64,000 nt of DNA. It comes from Lysobacteraceae bacterium (GTDB lineage Bacteria; Pseudomonadota; Gammaproteobacteria; Xanthomonadales; Xanthomonadaceae). The notes beneath the pieces are model-generated. The model was not told where the DNA came from. It was given only the letters and a program-made list of their open reading frames with translations, and did no database searches. Positions 9,063 to 17,734 of the stretch are shown here, in pieces (position 1 is the first letter of the stretch; every line of letters begins with the position of its first letter). The translations under genes and the position numbers were made by a program. Where the stretch lies: assembly GCA_023954075.1 (NCBI GenBank), contig JAMLIV010000016.1, positions 1 to 64,000 of the forward strand. The letters are read 5' to 3'.

Positions 9063-10070
9063 ATGAGCACACTTCCCGATTCCTTCCCCGCCTTCCGCAT
9101 CCACGGTGAAACCGGGGACGGCTGGCGCGCGGGGATCGAGGAAGTCGGGCTGGACGAGCTTTCGCCCGGCGAGGTGGTGATCCGGGCGCAGTGGTCGTCG
9201 GTGAACTACAAGGACGCGCTGGCCGGAACCGGGGCCGGCAGGATCCTGCGCAAGACCCCCCTGATCGGCGGCATCGATGTCTCGGGCACGGTGGTGTCTT
9301 CGGAAAGCCCGGACTTCGCGCCCGGCGACGCGGTGCTGGTGACCGGCTGCGGCCAGTCGGAAACGCGCGACGGCGGCTACGCCGGCTTCGTGCGCGCCGA
9401 GGCCGCAAGCGTGATTCCGCTGCCCCGCGGGCTGGACCTGCGCGAGGCGATGATCCTGGGTACGGCCGGGTTCACTGCCGCGCTGGCGCTGCTGCGCATG
9501 GAGCGCCTGGGCCAGAATCCCGGACAGGGGCCGATCGTGGTGACCGGTGCCAGCGGCGGCGTCGGAATGCTCGGCATCGACATCCTCACCCGCGCCGGCT
9601 ACGAGGCCCATGCGATCACCGGCAAGCTCGAACACCTCGATTTCCTGACCGCGCTCGGCGCGCGCCAGGTGATTTCGCGCGACAAGCTCTACTGGGGACA
9701 GCGTCCGCTGGAGCCCGCACACTGGGCCGGCGCGCTCGACGGCGTCGGCGGGGAGATGCTCGACGGCCTGACCCGGGTGATCCAGCCACGCGGCAACATC
9801 GCCAGCTACGGCATGGCCGGCGGCACCGAGCTGCACACCACGGTGATGCCGTTCATCCTGCGTGCGGTGTCGTTGGTCGGGATATCGGCCTCCACCGCGC
9901 CGCGCGCCGACCGCGAAGCCGTATGGTCGCTGCTGGCGGGACCGTGGCGGCCCGCCCACCTGACCGCCATAGCCACGCGGGAAGTGACGCTGGACCAGCT
10001 TCCCGGCGTTTTCTCCGATATGCTCGACGGACGCGCCTTCGGGCGAACCTTGGTGCGTCTTCCGGGCTGA
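9063..10070 (+). CDS. acuI: AcuI/YhdH-family zinc-free MDR oxidoreductase (acrylyl-CoA reductase-like)
   Basis: A 335-residue medium-chain reductase of the YhdH/YhfP/AcuI group. The N-terminal GroES-like fold has WSSVNYKDALAGTG and LIGGIDVSGTVV. The Rossmann half has the nucleotide motif VTGASGGVGMLGIDIL and a C-terminal VSLVGISA segment. The zinc-ligand cysteines of classical MDR alcohol dehydrogenases are absent, as expected. Characterised members reduce acryloyl-CoA with NADPH; the substrate here is inferred from family only. ATG 9063 is preferred over an upstream TTG at 9039. It stands alone between the suc operon and pilH. Confidence 0.85.
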   Translation: MSTLPDSFPAFRIHGETGDGWRAGIEEVGLDELSPGEVVIRAQWSSVNYKDALAGTGAGRILRKTPLIGGIDVSGTVVSSESPDFAPGDAVLVTGCGQSETRDGGYAGFVRAEAASVIPLPRGLDLREAMILGTAGFTAALALLRMERLGQNPGQGPIVVTGASGGVGMLGIDILTRAGYEAHAITGKLEHLDFLTALGARQVISRDKLYWGQRPLEPAHWAGALDGVGGEMLDGLTRVIQPRGNIASYGMAGGTELHTTVMPFILRAVSLVGISASTAPRADREAVWSLLAGPWRPAHLTAIATREVTLDQLPGVFSDMLDGRAFGRTLVRLPG

Positions 10071-10115
10071 GTCCGCCCGGGCATCGGATTGCGTCGCAGT
10101 TCCGTCGGGCCATGC

Positions 10116-10144
10116 TTCAACCCGGGCGGCCAAACGGCTAGAAT
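10116..10144 (+). promoter_or_regulatory. Sigma-70-like promoter for pilH
   Basis: TTCAAC (10116-10121) and TAGAAT (10139-10144) at exactly 17-nt spacing, 61 nt before the pilH ATG. Four and five of six bases match the consensus hexamers. Confidence 0.6.
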
Positions 10145-10205
10145 CGGTGTACAAAACAGGGGGCCACCGCACTTGCGCGGCGGCCAAAGCGATATCGAGG
10201 GACCT

Positions 10206-10571
10206 ATGGCACGTGTTCTGATCGTCGACGATTCTCCTTCGCAGCTGATGGGCATGAAGCTCATCATCGAGCGTCTGGGGCACGAAACCATGACCGCCGA
10301 GGATGGCGCGCAGGGCGTTGAGGTGGCCAAGCGCGAAATGCCCGACCTGATCCTGATGGACGTGGTCATGCCCAACCTCAACGGCTTCCAGGCGACGCGA
10401 TCCATCGCCAAGAACGCCGATACGGCGCACATCCCGATCATCCTGGTGACCACCAAGGATCAGGAAACCGACCGCGTCTGGGGCATGCGCCAGGGTGCCA
10501 AGGCCTACCTGACCAAGCCGGTCAACGAGGGCGCGCTGATCAAGCTGGTGAAGGAACTGCTTCCCGCCTGA
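10206..10571 (+). CDS. pilH: Type IV pilus response regulator PilH
   Basis: A 121-residue stand-alone receiver domain (CheY-like). Acidic pocket Asp8/Asp9, phospho-acceptor Asp52 (LILMDVVMPNLNG), switch Thr in ILVTTKDQE and Lys in YLTKPVN. The block VTTKDQETDRVWG followed by RQGA is diagnostic of PilH rather than PilG. PilH tunes twitching motility through the Pil-Chp chemosensory pathway. The start is set by the ATG with GAGGGA upstream; the longer open frame extends through the promoter. No pilG or pilIJ neighbour is present, and a terminator follows directly. Confidence 0.88.
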   Translation: MARVLIVDDSPSQLMGMKLIIERLGHETMTAEDGAQGVEVAKREMPDLILMDVVMPNLNGFQATRSIAKNADTAHIPIILVTTKDQETDRVWGMRQGAKAYLTKPVNEGALIKLVKELLPA

Positions 10572-10615
10572 TCCCGCTGCCGGGCGGCGTTGCGCCGGCC
10601 AGGGAACGCATCCCG

Positions 10616-10650
10616 GAAAGCCGCGCGTCCCCGACGTGCGGCTTTCCTTC
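10616..10650 (+). terminator. Rho-independent terminator after pilH
   Basis: GAAAGCCGC (10616-10624) pairs perfectly with GCGGCTTTC (10638-10646) around a 13-nt loop, followed by CTTC. The next gene (mmsB) converges from the other side and ends at 10653. Confidence 0.7.
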
Positions 10651-10652
10651 GT

Positions 10653-11555
10653 TCAGGCCTTGCGAACCAGGTTCACCACGCTGGAAAAATCGAGCGCGCC
10701 GCGCCCGGCCTGGCTGTTCATGGAATACAGGTTGCGCGCCAGTTCACCCAGCGGGATCGAGGCACCGGTGCCCAGCGCCGCCTCGGCGGCCAGCCCCAGG
10801 TCCTTGAGCATCAGATCGTTGCCGAAGCCGCCTTCGTAACCGCGCGACGCGGGTGCATTGGGCAGCACGCCCGGCCAGGGATTGCAGACTTCGGTGGCCC
10901 AGCTGCGGCTGGTGCTCACCGCCATCATCTGCGACAGCGCCGCCGGATCGAGACCGTGCGCCACGCCCAGCGCGATGGCTTCGCCGGTGGCGGCCATGAT
11001 CACGCCCAGCGCCATGTTGTTGCACAGCTTGGCGACCTGCCCCGCCCCGGCACCGCCCATGTGGAAGATGTTCTTGCCCATGGCCGAAAGCACCGGCCGC
11101 GCGCGCTCCAGTGCTTCGGCCTCGCCGCCCACGATGAAGGTCAGCGTCCCGGCCGCGGCCCCCGCGGTGCCGCCGGATACCGGCGCGTCGATCATCGCCA
11201 GGCCGCGCGCGGCGGCGGCTTGCGCCACCTTGCGCGCGGACGCCGGCGCGATGGTGCTCGAATCGATCACCAGCGCACCCGCTTCGATCTGCGCCAGCAG
11301 CCCGTCCTCGCCCAAGTACAGCCCTTCGACGTGGCGACTGGCAGGCAGCATCGAAACCACGACCTGTGCCCCTTTTACCGCCCCGATGGCGCTGGCGGCC
11401 ACCTTGGCACCGGCCGCCGCGGCGGCTTCCAGCGCCGCAGGAACCAGATCGAACACCTGCACCGGAAACCCGGCCTTGACCAGGTTGGCGGCCATCGGCC
11501 CGCCCATGTGGCCCAGGCCGATGAAGGCGACGATCGGATGCGATGTGGTGGTCAT
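10653..11555 (-). CDS. mmsB: 3-hydroxyisobutyrate dehydrogenase
   Basis: A 300-residue NAD-dependent beta-hydroxyacid dehydrogenase oxidising 3-hydroxyisobutyrate to methylmalonate semialdehyde in valine breakdown. The N-terminal Rossmann motif is FIGLGHMGGPMAANL. The substrate loop is DAPVSGGTAGAAAGTL, and the catalytic lysine lies in GAGQVAKLCNNMALG. The start is ATG 11555, and the open frame upstream of it is spurious. It is the last gene of the mmsA operon, separated from the hydrolase gene by 134 nt that hold a large inverted repeat. Confidence 0.93.
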   Translation of the reverse strand: MTTTSHPIVAFIGLGHMGGPMAANLVKAGFPVQVFDLVPAALEAAAAAGAKVAASAIGAVKGAQVVVSMLPASRHVEGLYLGEDGLLAQIEAGALVIDSSTIAPASARKVAQAAAARGLAMIDAPVSGGTAGAAAGTLTFIVGGEAEALERARPVLSAMGKNIFHMGGAGAGQVAKLCNNMALGVIMAATGEAIALGVAHGLDPAALSQMMAVSTSRSWATEVCNPWPGVLPNAPASRGYEGGFGNDLMLKDLGLAAEAALGTGASIPLGELARNLYSMNSQAGRGALDFSSVVNLVRKA

Positions 11556-11597
11556 GGCGGTGTTCTCGTCTCTGATGGATGTGATCAAGCCGCGCGG

Positions 11598-11688
11598 CGT
11601 CGGGGGCGCAGCCCCGACCTGCGAACTCCCCCATCCCCCGCGCGGGGAAGAGGGTTGGTAGGTCGGGGCTACGTCCCCGACGTTTTTT
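11598..11688. repeat. Large GTCGGGG inverted repeat inside the valine operon
   Basis: A 25-bp arm (11598-11622) and its imperfect reverse complement (11658-11682), differing at about three positions. Each arm is itself a small hairpin (GTCGGGG/CCCCGAC). A T6 run follows on the plus strand (11683-11688), two nucleotides from the hydrolase stop. It is a member of the dispersed family also seen at 28789-28822, 28851-28874 and 45209-45233. It may stabilise or separate parts of the polycistronic mRNA, or act as a plus-strand terminator. Confidence 0.8.
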
Positions 11689-11689
11689 C

Positions 11690-12853
11690 TCAGCGCAACG
11701 CCTCGCGCTGCGGATCGTCCTCGCCCAGATCGGCCAGCGGATGGCCGCCGACCGGCCAAGGCGCGGTGAAGAAGGTTTCGATGAAGTCCCCGGCGGTGTC
11801 GGCCAGCGTCGCCGGATTCCAGCGCGGAGCCTTGTCCTTGTCGATCAGCAGCGCGCGGATGCCCTCGAAGAAATCGCCGTGCGCCGCGCAGGCGAGTGCT
11901 GCGATGAGTTCGAGCCGGAAGATTTCCGCCAGCGACAGGCGGCTGGCGCGGCGCTGGATTTCCCAGGACAGGCGGATCGAGGACGGACAGCCGCGATCCA
12001 GCGCCGCCTGCGCCCTCTGCCACCAGGGATCATCGCAGGCGGTTTCGGCGATGGCCGCGACGGCCGCGTCCAGCGAGTGCCCGGCGCAGCTGGCATCGAT
12101 CTGCGCGCGCAGGCGCTGCAGCGGGCCGGACGCAAGTCCCTCCAGTGCGAAGTCGCGCAGCAGGGCGTCGAGCCGCGCGGCGTTCACGCCCGCATCCGCG
12201 TGCCACTGTGCCGCGGCCAGCGCATCGAGCAGCTCCTCGTAGCGCGCGCCCGCGACGGCGTGGTCGGCAAAGCCGGCGTGGATCGCATCGGCGGCGTCGA
12301 TGCTGGCTCCGGTGAGCGCGAGAAAGCGCCCGGTCGCACCCGGCGCGCGCGCCAGCATCCAGGTACCGCCGACATCGGGAAACAGCCCGATGCCGATTTC
12401 CGGCATCGCCAGGCGCGAAGTTTCGGTCACCACCCGGTGGCTCGCGCCCGCCATCAGGCCGATGCCGCCACCCATGACGATGCCCTGTCCCCAGCACAGG
12501 ATCGGCTTGGGATAGGCGTGGATGCGGTAGTCGAGGCGGTATTCGCGCTCGAAGAATCCGCGCGCGGCGGAAATCGCCAGCGGGTCCACGCGGGCACCTC
12601 CGCCCACGCCCGCTTCGCGCATCCCGGCGTAGAGCGCGTGCAGGTCGCCGCCGGCGCAGAACGCCTTTTCGCCCGCCCCGCGCAGCAGCACCAGCGCGAT
12701 GCCGGCGTCCGCGGCCCAGGCGTCGAGCCGCGCGGACAGCGCATCGACCATTTCCAGCGACAGTCCGTTGAGCGTCGCCGGCGCATTGAGCGTAGCGATG
12801 CCGATGCGGTGCGCGCCGGCGGCGCGCTCCTCGAACAGGGCCGACGCGCTCAT
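11690..12853 (-). CDS. 3-hydroxyisobutyryl-CoA hydrolase (enoyl-CoA hydratase family)
   Basis: A 387-residue crotonase-fold protein of the HIBCH type, longer than hydratases (about 260) and with the HIBCH C-terminal extension. Diagnostic segments are KAFCAGGDLHALY (oxyanion hole), GIVMGGGIGLMAGASHRVVT and MPEIGIGLFPDVGGTW. It hydrolyses 3-hydroxyisobutyryl-CoA to free 3-hydroxyisobutyrate, the substrate of the downstream mmsB product. The ATG overlaps the acyl-CoA dehydrogenase stop by 4 nt (ATGA), so the two are translationally coupled. Confidence 0.9.
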   Translation of the reverse strand: MSASALFEERAAGAHRIGIATLNAPATLNGLSLEMVDALSARLDAWAADAGIALVLLRGAGEKAFCAGGDLHALYAGMREAGVGGGARVDPLAISAARGFFEREYRLDYRIHAYPKPILCWGQGIVMGGGIGLMAGASHRVVTETSRLAMPEIGIGLFPDVGGTWMLARAPGATGRFLALTGASIDAADAIHAGFADHAVAGARYEELLDALAAAQWHADAGVNAARLDALLRDFALEGLASGPLQRLRAQIDASCAGHSLDAAVAAIAETACDDPWWQRAQAALDRGCPSSIRLSWEIQRRASRLSLAEIFRLELIAALACAAHGDFFEGIRALLIDKDKAPRWNPATLADTAGDFIETFFTAPWPVGGHPLADLGEDDPQREALR

Positions 12854-14004
12854 CGCAATTCCCGATCCGATCCGAGCAGGCGGCGCGAGACGATCAGGCG
12901 CATGACCTCGTTGGTGCCTTCCAGGATGCGGTGCACGCGCAGGTCGCGCAGCAGGCGCTCGAGCGGAAATTCGCGGGTGTAGCCGTAGCCGCCGTGCAAC
13001 TGCAGCGCGTCGTCCACGAGCGCGAAGCAGGTGTCGGTGGCGAAGCGCTTGGCCATCGCGCACCAGGCGCTGGCGTCGGCACTGCCGGCGTCGAGTTTGG
13101 CGGCGGCGCTGTGCACCATCTGGCGCGAGGCCACAAGGTTGGTCGCCATGTCGGCCACGCGGAACTGCAGCGCCTGGAACTCGGCCAGTGCCTTGCCGAA
13201 CTGGCGGCGTTCGCCCAGGTACCTGCGCGCCTGGTCGAGCGCGGCCTGCGCCCCGCCCAGCGAGCAGGAGGCGATGTTGATGCGGCCGCCGTCCAGGCCC
13301 TTCATCGCGACGACGAAACCCTCGCCTTCTTCGCCCAGGCGACTGGCCAGCGGCACGCGCACGTTCTCGAAGGTGATGCCGCAGGTCGGCTGGCTGTGCC
13401 AGCCCATCTTTTCTTCCTGACGGCCATAGGTGATGCCGGGCGCGTCGGCTGGCACCGCGAAGGCGCTGATGCCCTTCGGGCCGTCCTGCCCGGTGCGCGC
13501 CATCACGACCAGAAGATCGCTGTGGCCGCCACCGGAAATGAAGGCCTTGCTGCCGCTGATGAGATAGCCGTCGCCCTCGCGCACGGCGCGGGTCTTGAGC
13601 GAAGCCGCGTCCGAACCCGAACCCGGCTCGGTCAGGCAGTAGGAGCCGAGCTTGCGGCCCGAGGTCAGCGCCTCGCCCCACTCGGCCTTGACCTCGGCCG
13701 TGCCCCACTGGCCCAGCATCCAGGTGACCATGTTGTGGATGGTGAAATAGGCGGCGGTCGACGGGCAGGCCGCGGCCAGCTCCTCGAACACCATCGCGGC
13801 CGACAGGCGCGAGACACCCAGGCCGCCGATGTCGGGATTGGCGTAGAGGCCGCAGAAGCCCAGCTCGCCGCCGGCCGCGATCACGTCGCGCGGGAAATGG
13901 TGCTCGGCATCCCACTGCGCCGCAAACGGCGCCATGCGCGCCTGCGCGAACTCGCGCGCGGCGTCGCGGAAGGCCTGCTGTTCCTCGTTCAGTTCCAGAT
14001 CCAC
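12850..14004 (-). CDS. Acyl-CoA dehydrogenase, probably isobutyryl-CoA/branched-chain specific
   Basis: A 384-residue FAD-dependent acyl-CoA dehydrogenase. It has the N-terminal helical domain, the flavin-binding block YCLTEPGSGSDAASL, the FISGGGHSD segment, and the C-terminal catalytic helix HRILEGTNEVMRLIVSR, in which the Glu of LEGTNE is the expected base. Placed between mmsA and the HIBCH-type hydrolase, it most likely oxidises isobutyryl-CoA (ACAD8-like). The operon lacks a separate enoyl-CoA hydratase, so methacrylyl-CoA hydration must come from elsewhere. Specificity is inferred from context. Confidence 0.88.
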   Translation of the reverse strand: MDLELNEEQQAFRDAAREFAQARMAPFAAQWDAEHHFPRDVIAAGGELGFCGLYANPDIGGLGVSRLSAAMVFEELAAACPSTAAYFTIHNMVTWMLGQWGTAEVKAEWGEALTSGRKLGSYCLTEPGSGSDAASLKTRAVREGDGYLISGSKAFISGGGHSDLLVVMARTGQDGPKGISAFAVPADAPGITYGRQEEKMGWHSQPTCGITFENVRVPLASRLGEEGEGFVVAMKGLDGGRINIASCSLGGAQAALDQARRYLGERRQFGKALAEFQALQFRVADMATNLVASRQMVHSAAAKLDAGSADASAWCAMAKRFATDTCFALVDDALQLHGGYGYTREFPLERLLRDLRVHRILEGTNEVMRLIVSRRLLGSDRELR

Positions 14005-14011
14005 GCGCGCC

Positions 14012-15535
14012 TCACTTCAGCGAAATGGTGGTGTTGACGCCGTGCGCGGCGGTTTCCTCGTCGAACCAGCGCGCGATCACGGTCTTGGTCTGGGTGTAGA
14101 AGGCCACGACCTGCTTGCCGTAGGGACCAAGATCGCCGAGCTTGGAGGCGCGCGAGCCGGTAAAAGAAAAGTACGGCACCGGCACCGGGATCGGCAGGTT
14201 GATGCCGACCTGGCCGACGTCGATCTCTTCCTGGAACCTGCGCGCGGCCCAGCCGGACTGGGTGAACACCGCGGTACCGTTGCCGTTGGGATTGGCGTTG
14301 ACCAGCGCGATGGCGTCATCCAGCGTGTCCACTTCGAGGATCACCAGCACCGGCCCGAAGATTTCCTCGTCATAGATGCGCATCCCCGGCTTCACGCCGG
14401 CGAAGATGGTCGGACCGACGAAGTTGCCCTTCTCGAAACCGGGAATGGCCGGGTTGCGCCCGTCGAGCACCAGCCGCGCGCCCTCGTCGACACCCGAGGC
14501 GATCATGCCCTCGATGCGCGAACGGGCGGTGCAGGAAATCACCGGGCCGACATCCGTACCGGCCTCGGTACCGGCATTGACCTTGAGCGCCCTGGCCTTT
14601 TCCACCAGATCGGGAATCCAGCTGCGCGCCTCGCCCACCAGCACCAGGGTCGAGGCCGCCATGCAGCGCTGGCCGGCGGCACCGAAGGCCGCGCCCACCA
14701 TGGCATTGAGGGACTGCTCCTTGTTGGCGTCGGGCAGCACCACGGCGTGGTTCTTGGCACCCATCATGCACTGCGCGCGCTTGCCGGCGAGCGCGGCGCG
14801 CTGGTAGACGTGCGTGCCCACTTTCGTGGAGCCGACGAAGGAAACGGCCTTGATGTCGGGGTGGTCGCAGATCGCGTTGACCACGTCCGGGCCACCGTGC
14901 ACCACGTTGAGCACGCCCTTGGGGATGCCGGCTTCCAGCGCCAGTTCGACCAGGCGCATGGTCACCATCGGGTCCTGTTCGGAGGGCTTGAGCACGAAGG
15001 TGTTGCCGGTGGCGATCGCCATCGGGAACATCCACAGCGGGATCATCGCCGGGAAGTTGAACGGGGTGATGCCGGCGCACACGCCCAGCGGCTGCAGCAG
15101 GGTGTAGGTGTCCACGCCGTTGGCGACGTTGTTGGCCAGTTCGCCCAACTGCAGGTTGCCGATGCCGGCGGCGTGCTCCACCACTTCCAGCCCGCGGAAC
15201 ACGTCGCCCTCGGCATCGGGCAGGGTCTTGCCCTGCTCGGCGGTGAGGATCGCCGCGAGCTCCTGCATGTGTTCGCGGATCAGCTGCTGGTACTTGAGGA
15301 AGATGCGCGCCCGCGTGCTGATCGGGGTCTTGCGCCAGGTCTTGAAGGCTTCCTTGGCCGCGGCCACCGCCGCATCCACCTCCGCCGTCGTGGCGAAGGG
15401 CACGCGCGCCAGCACGTCCTGGGTGGCCGGATTGACGACATCGCGCCATTCGGAGGTGCGGGAATCGACGAACGCGCCGTCGATCAGGAGCTTCACCGTC
15501 GGGATGCCGGCGGCGGCCTGGGTTGCAGTGTTCAT
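14012..15535 (-). CDS. mmsA: Methylmalonate-semialdehyde dehydrogenase (CoA-acylating)
   Basis: A 507-residue aldehyde dehydrogenase superfamily enzyme converting methylmalonate semialdehyde to propionyl-CoA with NAD and CoA. It shows the NAD-binding [17 protein letters not shown] typical of Mms[11 protein letters not shown], and the catalytic cysteine in [11 protein letters not shown]. The C-terminus is AFYTQTKTV. The start is ATG 15535; the open frame runs on upstream without similarity. It leads the minus-strand operon mmsA, acyl-CoA dehydrogenase, hydrolase, mmsB, a standard route from valine to propionyl-CoA. No regulator gene lies adjacent. Confidence 0.95.
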   Translation of the reverse strand: MNTATQAAAGIPTVKLLIDGAFVDSRTSEWRDVVNPATQDVLARVPFATTAEVDAAVAAAKEAFKTWRKTPISTRARIFLKYQQLIREHMQELAAILTAEQGKTLPDAEGDVFRGLEVVEHAAGIGNLQLGELANNVANGVDTYTLLQPLGVCAGITPFNFPAMIPLWMFPMAIATGNTFVLKPSEQDPMVTMRLVELALEAGIPKGVLNVVHGGPDVVNAICDHPDIKAVSFVGSTKVGTHVYQRAALAGKRAQCMMGAKNHAVVLPDANKEQSLNAMVGAAFGAAGQRCMAASTLVLVGEARSWIPDLVEKARALKVNAGTEAGTDVGPVISCTARSRIEGMIASGVDEGARLVLDGRNPAIPGFEKGNFVGPTIFAGVKPGMRIYDEEIFGPVLVILEVDTLDDAIALVNANPNGNGTAVFTQSGWAARRFQEEIDVGQVGINLPIPVPVPYFSFTGSRASKLGDLGPYGKQVVAFYTQTKTVIARWFDEETAAHGVNTTISLK

Positions 15536-15699
15536 GGGCGAGTGCCTCTGGAAAGAGATTGGAACGCTGGCGCGGCCCGCTTCGGCGCGCCTGCTGCTGG
15601 ACAGCACCACCCAGTTTAGCAGCGCGGTTCTGCGCCCCGCACGTCGTGGCGCATCAAGACATGGGCGTATGGATCGCGCCGCGCGCGCCGATGCCGGCG

Positions 15700-16866
15700 C
15701 TATGGCGCGTGGCGCAGTCGCGCCAGCACCGGTGCCACCTGCGCGGCGCGATCCAGCGCGCGCCCGGCGTGCTCCAGGCGATCGGCAAGCTCGGCTGGCG
15801 ACGACGCGCACAGCGTCGCATGGCCGACCTTGCGCCCGGCGCGCGGCACCTTGCCGTAGTCGTGCAGGTGCAGGCCCGGCACGGCGAGCGCGGTCCCCGC
15901 ATCCGGCATCCGGCCGAGGAAGTTCAGCAGGCACGACACCCCGCGCGCGCCGGTATCGCCCAGCGGCCAGCCGAGCACGGCGCGCAGGTGGTTCTCGAAC
16001 TGCGAGGTGCGCGCGCCTTCGATCGTCCAGTGTCCGGAATTGTGCACGCGCGGAGCCATCTCGTTGGCGAGCAGGCGCTCGCCCGCATCGAACAGCTCCA
16101 GTGCGAACACGCCGACGTAGCCGAGCGATTCGGCCAGGCGGCGGGCGTGGCCGATGGCCTCGGCCTCCTGCCCCGGCGAAACCTCGGCCGGCGCCAGGCT
16201 GGCCGAGAGCACGCCGTCGACATGCCAGTTCTCGGTGATCGGCCAGGCGGCGAATTCGCCGGACCGCGCCCGCACCGCGACCACGGACAGCTCGCGGCGA
16301 AACGGCACGAAAGCTTCGAGGATGAGGCCGACCGACGCTGCCTGATCGCCCAGCGCGGCCCAGGCGGCATCGAGGTCGGCTTCGCCGCGCAGGCGGAACT
16401 GGCCCTTGCCGTCGTAGCCGAAGCGACGGGTCTTGAGGATGGCGGGAAGGCCGAGCGAACGCGCGGCGGCGGCTAGCCCGGCGCGATCATCCACCGCCAT
16501 GAAGCCGGGCGTGGGGATGCCCAGCGCATTGAAGCGGGTTTTTTCCACGAGCCGATCCTGCGCCGTGGCCAGCGCGTCGCGCCCGGGATGCGCGGGCACC
16601 CGCGCGGCCAGCAGGTCGAGGCTGGCGGCAGGCACGTTCTCGAAGTCGAAGGTGGCAAGGTCGATGCCGTCGGCGAACCGCGCCAGGGCGTCCGCATCGT
16701 CCCAGGCCGCCACGCGCAGCGGTGCGGCCTGCCCGGCACAGGCGTCGGGCGCGGGATCGAGCAGCGCAAAGCGCAGCCCCAGCGGCAGCCCGGCCAGCAC
16801 CATCATGCGCGCCAGCTGGCCGCCGCCCAGAATGCCGACGGTCGAGGCTGTGCCCGCGTGGGTCAT
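15700..16866 (-). CDS. purK: 5-(carboxyamino)imidazole ribonucleotide synthase
   Basis: A 388-residue ATP-grasp enzyme of purine biosynthesis that carboxylates AIR at N5 using ATP and bicarbonate. The N-terminal [13 protein letters not shown], the ATP-grasp core [12 protein letters not shown] and the metal-binding [18 protein letters not shown] are all typical. Its start overlaps the purE stop by 4 nt (ATGA), the usual purE-purK operon arrangement. 164 nt separate its end from the mmsA start region. Confidence 0.97.
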   Translation of the reverse strand: MTHAGTASTVGILGGGQLARMMVLAGLPLGLRFALLDPAPDACAGQAAPLRVAAWDDADALARFADGIDLATFDFENVPAASLDLLAARVPAHPGRDALATAQDRLVEKTRFNALGIPTPGFMAVDDRAGLAAAARSLGLPAILKTRRFGYDGKGQFRLRGEADLDAAWAALGDQAASVGLILEAFVPFRRELSVVAVRARSGEFAAWPITENWHVDGVLSASLAPAEVSPGQEAEAIGHARRLAESLGYVGVFALELFDAGERLLANEMAPRVHNSGHWTIEGARTSQFENHLRAVLGWPLGDTGARGVSCLLNFLGRMPDAGTALAVPGLHLHDYGKVPRAGRKVGHATLCASSPAELADRLEHAGRALDRAAQVAPVLARLRHAP

Positions 16867-17369
16867 GAGTGCGCCGGATCCGGGTGCGCGCGCACCCGCG
16901 CCGTCTGCGCCGCGCGGAACGCATCGAGCGCCTCGCGCACGCGCGCATCGCCTGCGGCCAGAAGCGCGGCGGCGAACAGCGCCGCGTTGACGGCTCCGGC
17001 GCGACCGATGGCGAAGGTGGCGACCGGCACGCCGGCCGGCATCTGCACGATGGATAGCAGCGAGTCCATCCCGTTGAGCACCCGCGACTGCACCGGCACG
17101 CCGAGCACAGGCAGCGGCGTCAGCGAGGCCAGCATTCCCGGCAGGTGGGCGGCACCGCCGGCTCCCGCGATGATCGCCTTCAGACCGCGCTCACGCGCCG
17201 TGCGGGCGTACTCGAACAGGCGCTCGGGCGTGCGATGGGCCGACACCACTTCGCGCTCGAAGGTGATGTCCAGCGCTTCGAGCTGCGCGGCGGCATGGCA
17301 CATCGTTTCCCAGTCCGAGCGCGAGCCCATCACCAGGCCCACCTGCGCTTGCAGCAACGTCTGGCTCAT
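16863..17369 (-). CDS. purE: N5-CAIR mutase
   Basis: A 168-residue PurE (usual 160-170). It holds the signature [14 protein letters not shown], the AHRTPERL catalytic loop, [13 protein letters not shown], and GVPVQS. It rearranges the purK product N5-CAIR to CAIR. I use ATG 17369; open frame upstream is unsupported. The spacer to the divergent Trm112-family gene is only about 86 nt and contains a candidate -10 (TACAAT, minus strand, 17399-17404). Confidence 0.97.
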   Translation of the reverse strand: MSQTLLQAQVGLVMGSRSDWETMCHAAAQLEALDITFEREVVSAHRTPERLFEYARTARERGLKAIIAGAGGAAHLPGMLASLTPLPVLGVPVQSRVLNGMDSLLSIVQMPAGVPVATFAIGRAGAVNAALFAAALLAAGDARVREALDAFRAAQTARVRAHPDPAHS

Positions 17370-17398
17370 CCAATTGGTCCGTGGCGAGTCGAGCGCGT

Positions 17399-17404
17399 AT
17401 TGTA
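17399..17404 (-). promoter_or_regulatory. Candidate -10 for purE-purK
   Basis: On the minus strand TACAAT lies 30 nt upstream of the purE ATG, with TTCTGT 17 nt further upstream as a poor -35. It is a plausible but weak sigma-70 promoter in the divergent spacer. Confidence 0.35.
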
Positions 17405-17455
17405 GTGTCTGCACCGCGCTGACAGAATCCTTGCGCAGTTCCTGGAGTTCCGGCC

Positions 17456-17734
17456 TTGGCCCTCGACCCCCGACTTGTCGAAATCCTGCGCTGTCCGGCC
17501 TCCGGGCAGGCGCTGCGCGAGCTGGACCCGCAGCGGCTGGCCGCAGTGAATCTGGCGATCTCCGCAGGTACGGCGCACCGCGACGACGGCAGCGCCGCGC
17601 GCGAGGCACTTCGCGCCGCGCTCATCACGGCGAATGCGGATCGGGTCTATCGCATCAACGAGGGCATCCCGGTCATGCTCGCGAGCGAAGCGCTGATGCT
17701 GCCGCCCGGAACCGCGGACGACAGCGCCAGATGA
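17456..17734 (+). CDS. Trm112-family small protein
   Basis: A 92-residue protein starting at a TTG, preceded by GGAG. N-terminal [14 protein letters not shown] and C-terminal [17 protein letters not shown] match the Trm112/UPF0434 fold, with an insertion of about 30 residues between the two halves. Only one cysteine of the zinc-binding pairs is kept (Cys13), so the classical zinc site is lost. Trm112 proteins are small partners of methyltransferases. The partner here is unknown. The stop overlaps the DUF1631 gene start (ATGA), implying a two-gene operon. Confidence 0.7.
   Translation: MALDPRLVEILRCPASGQALRELDPQRLAAVNLAISAGTAHRDDGSAAREALRAALITANADRVYRINEGIPVMLASEALMLPPGTADDSAR

Noticed and set aside
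16588-17730. N-terminal extension of the DUF1631 gene by about 380 codons
   Set aside because: It overlaps purE-purK antisense and is Arg/Ser/Ala-rich shadow sequence; the coupled ATG at 17731 fits the family N-terminus.
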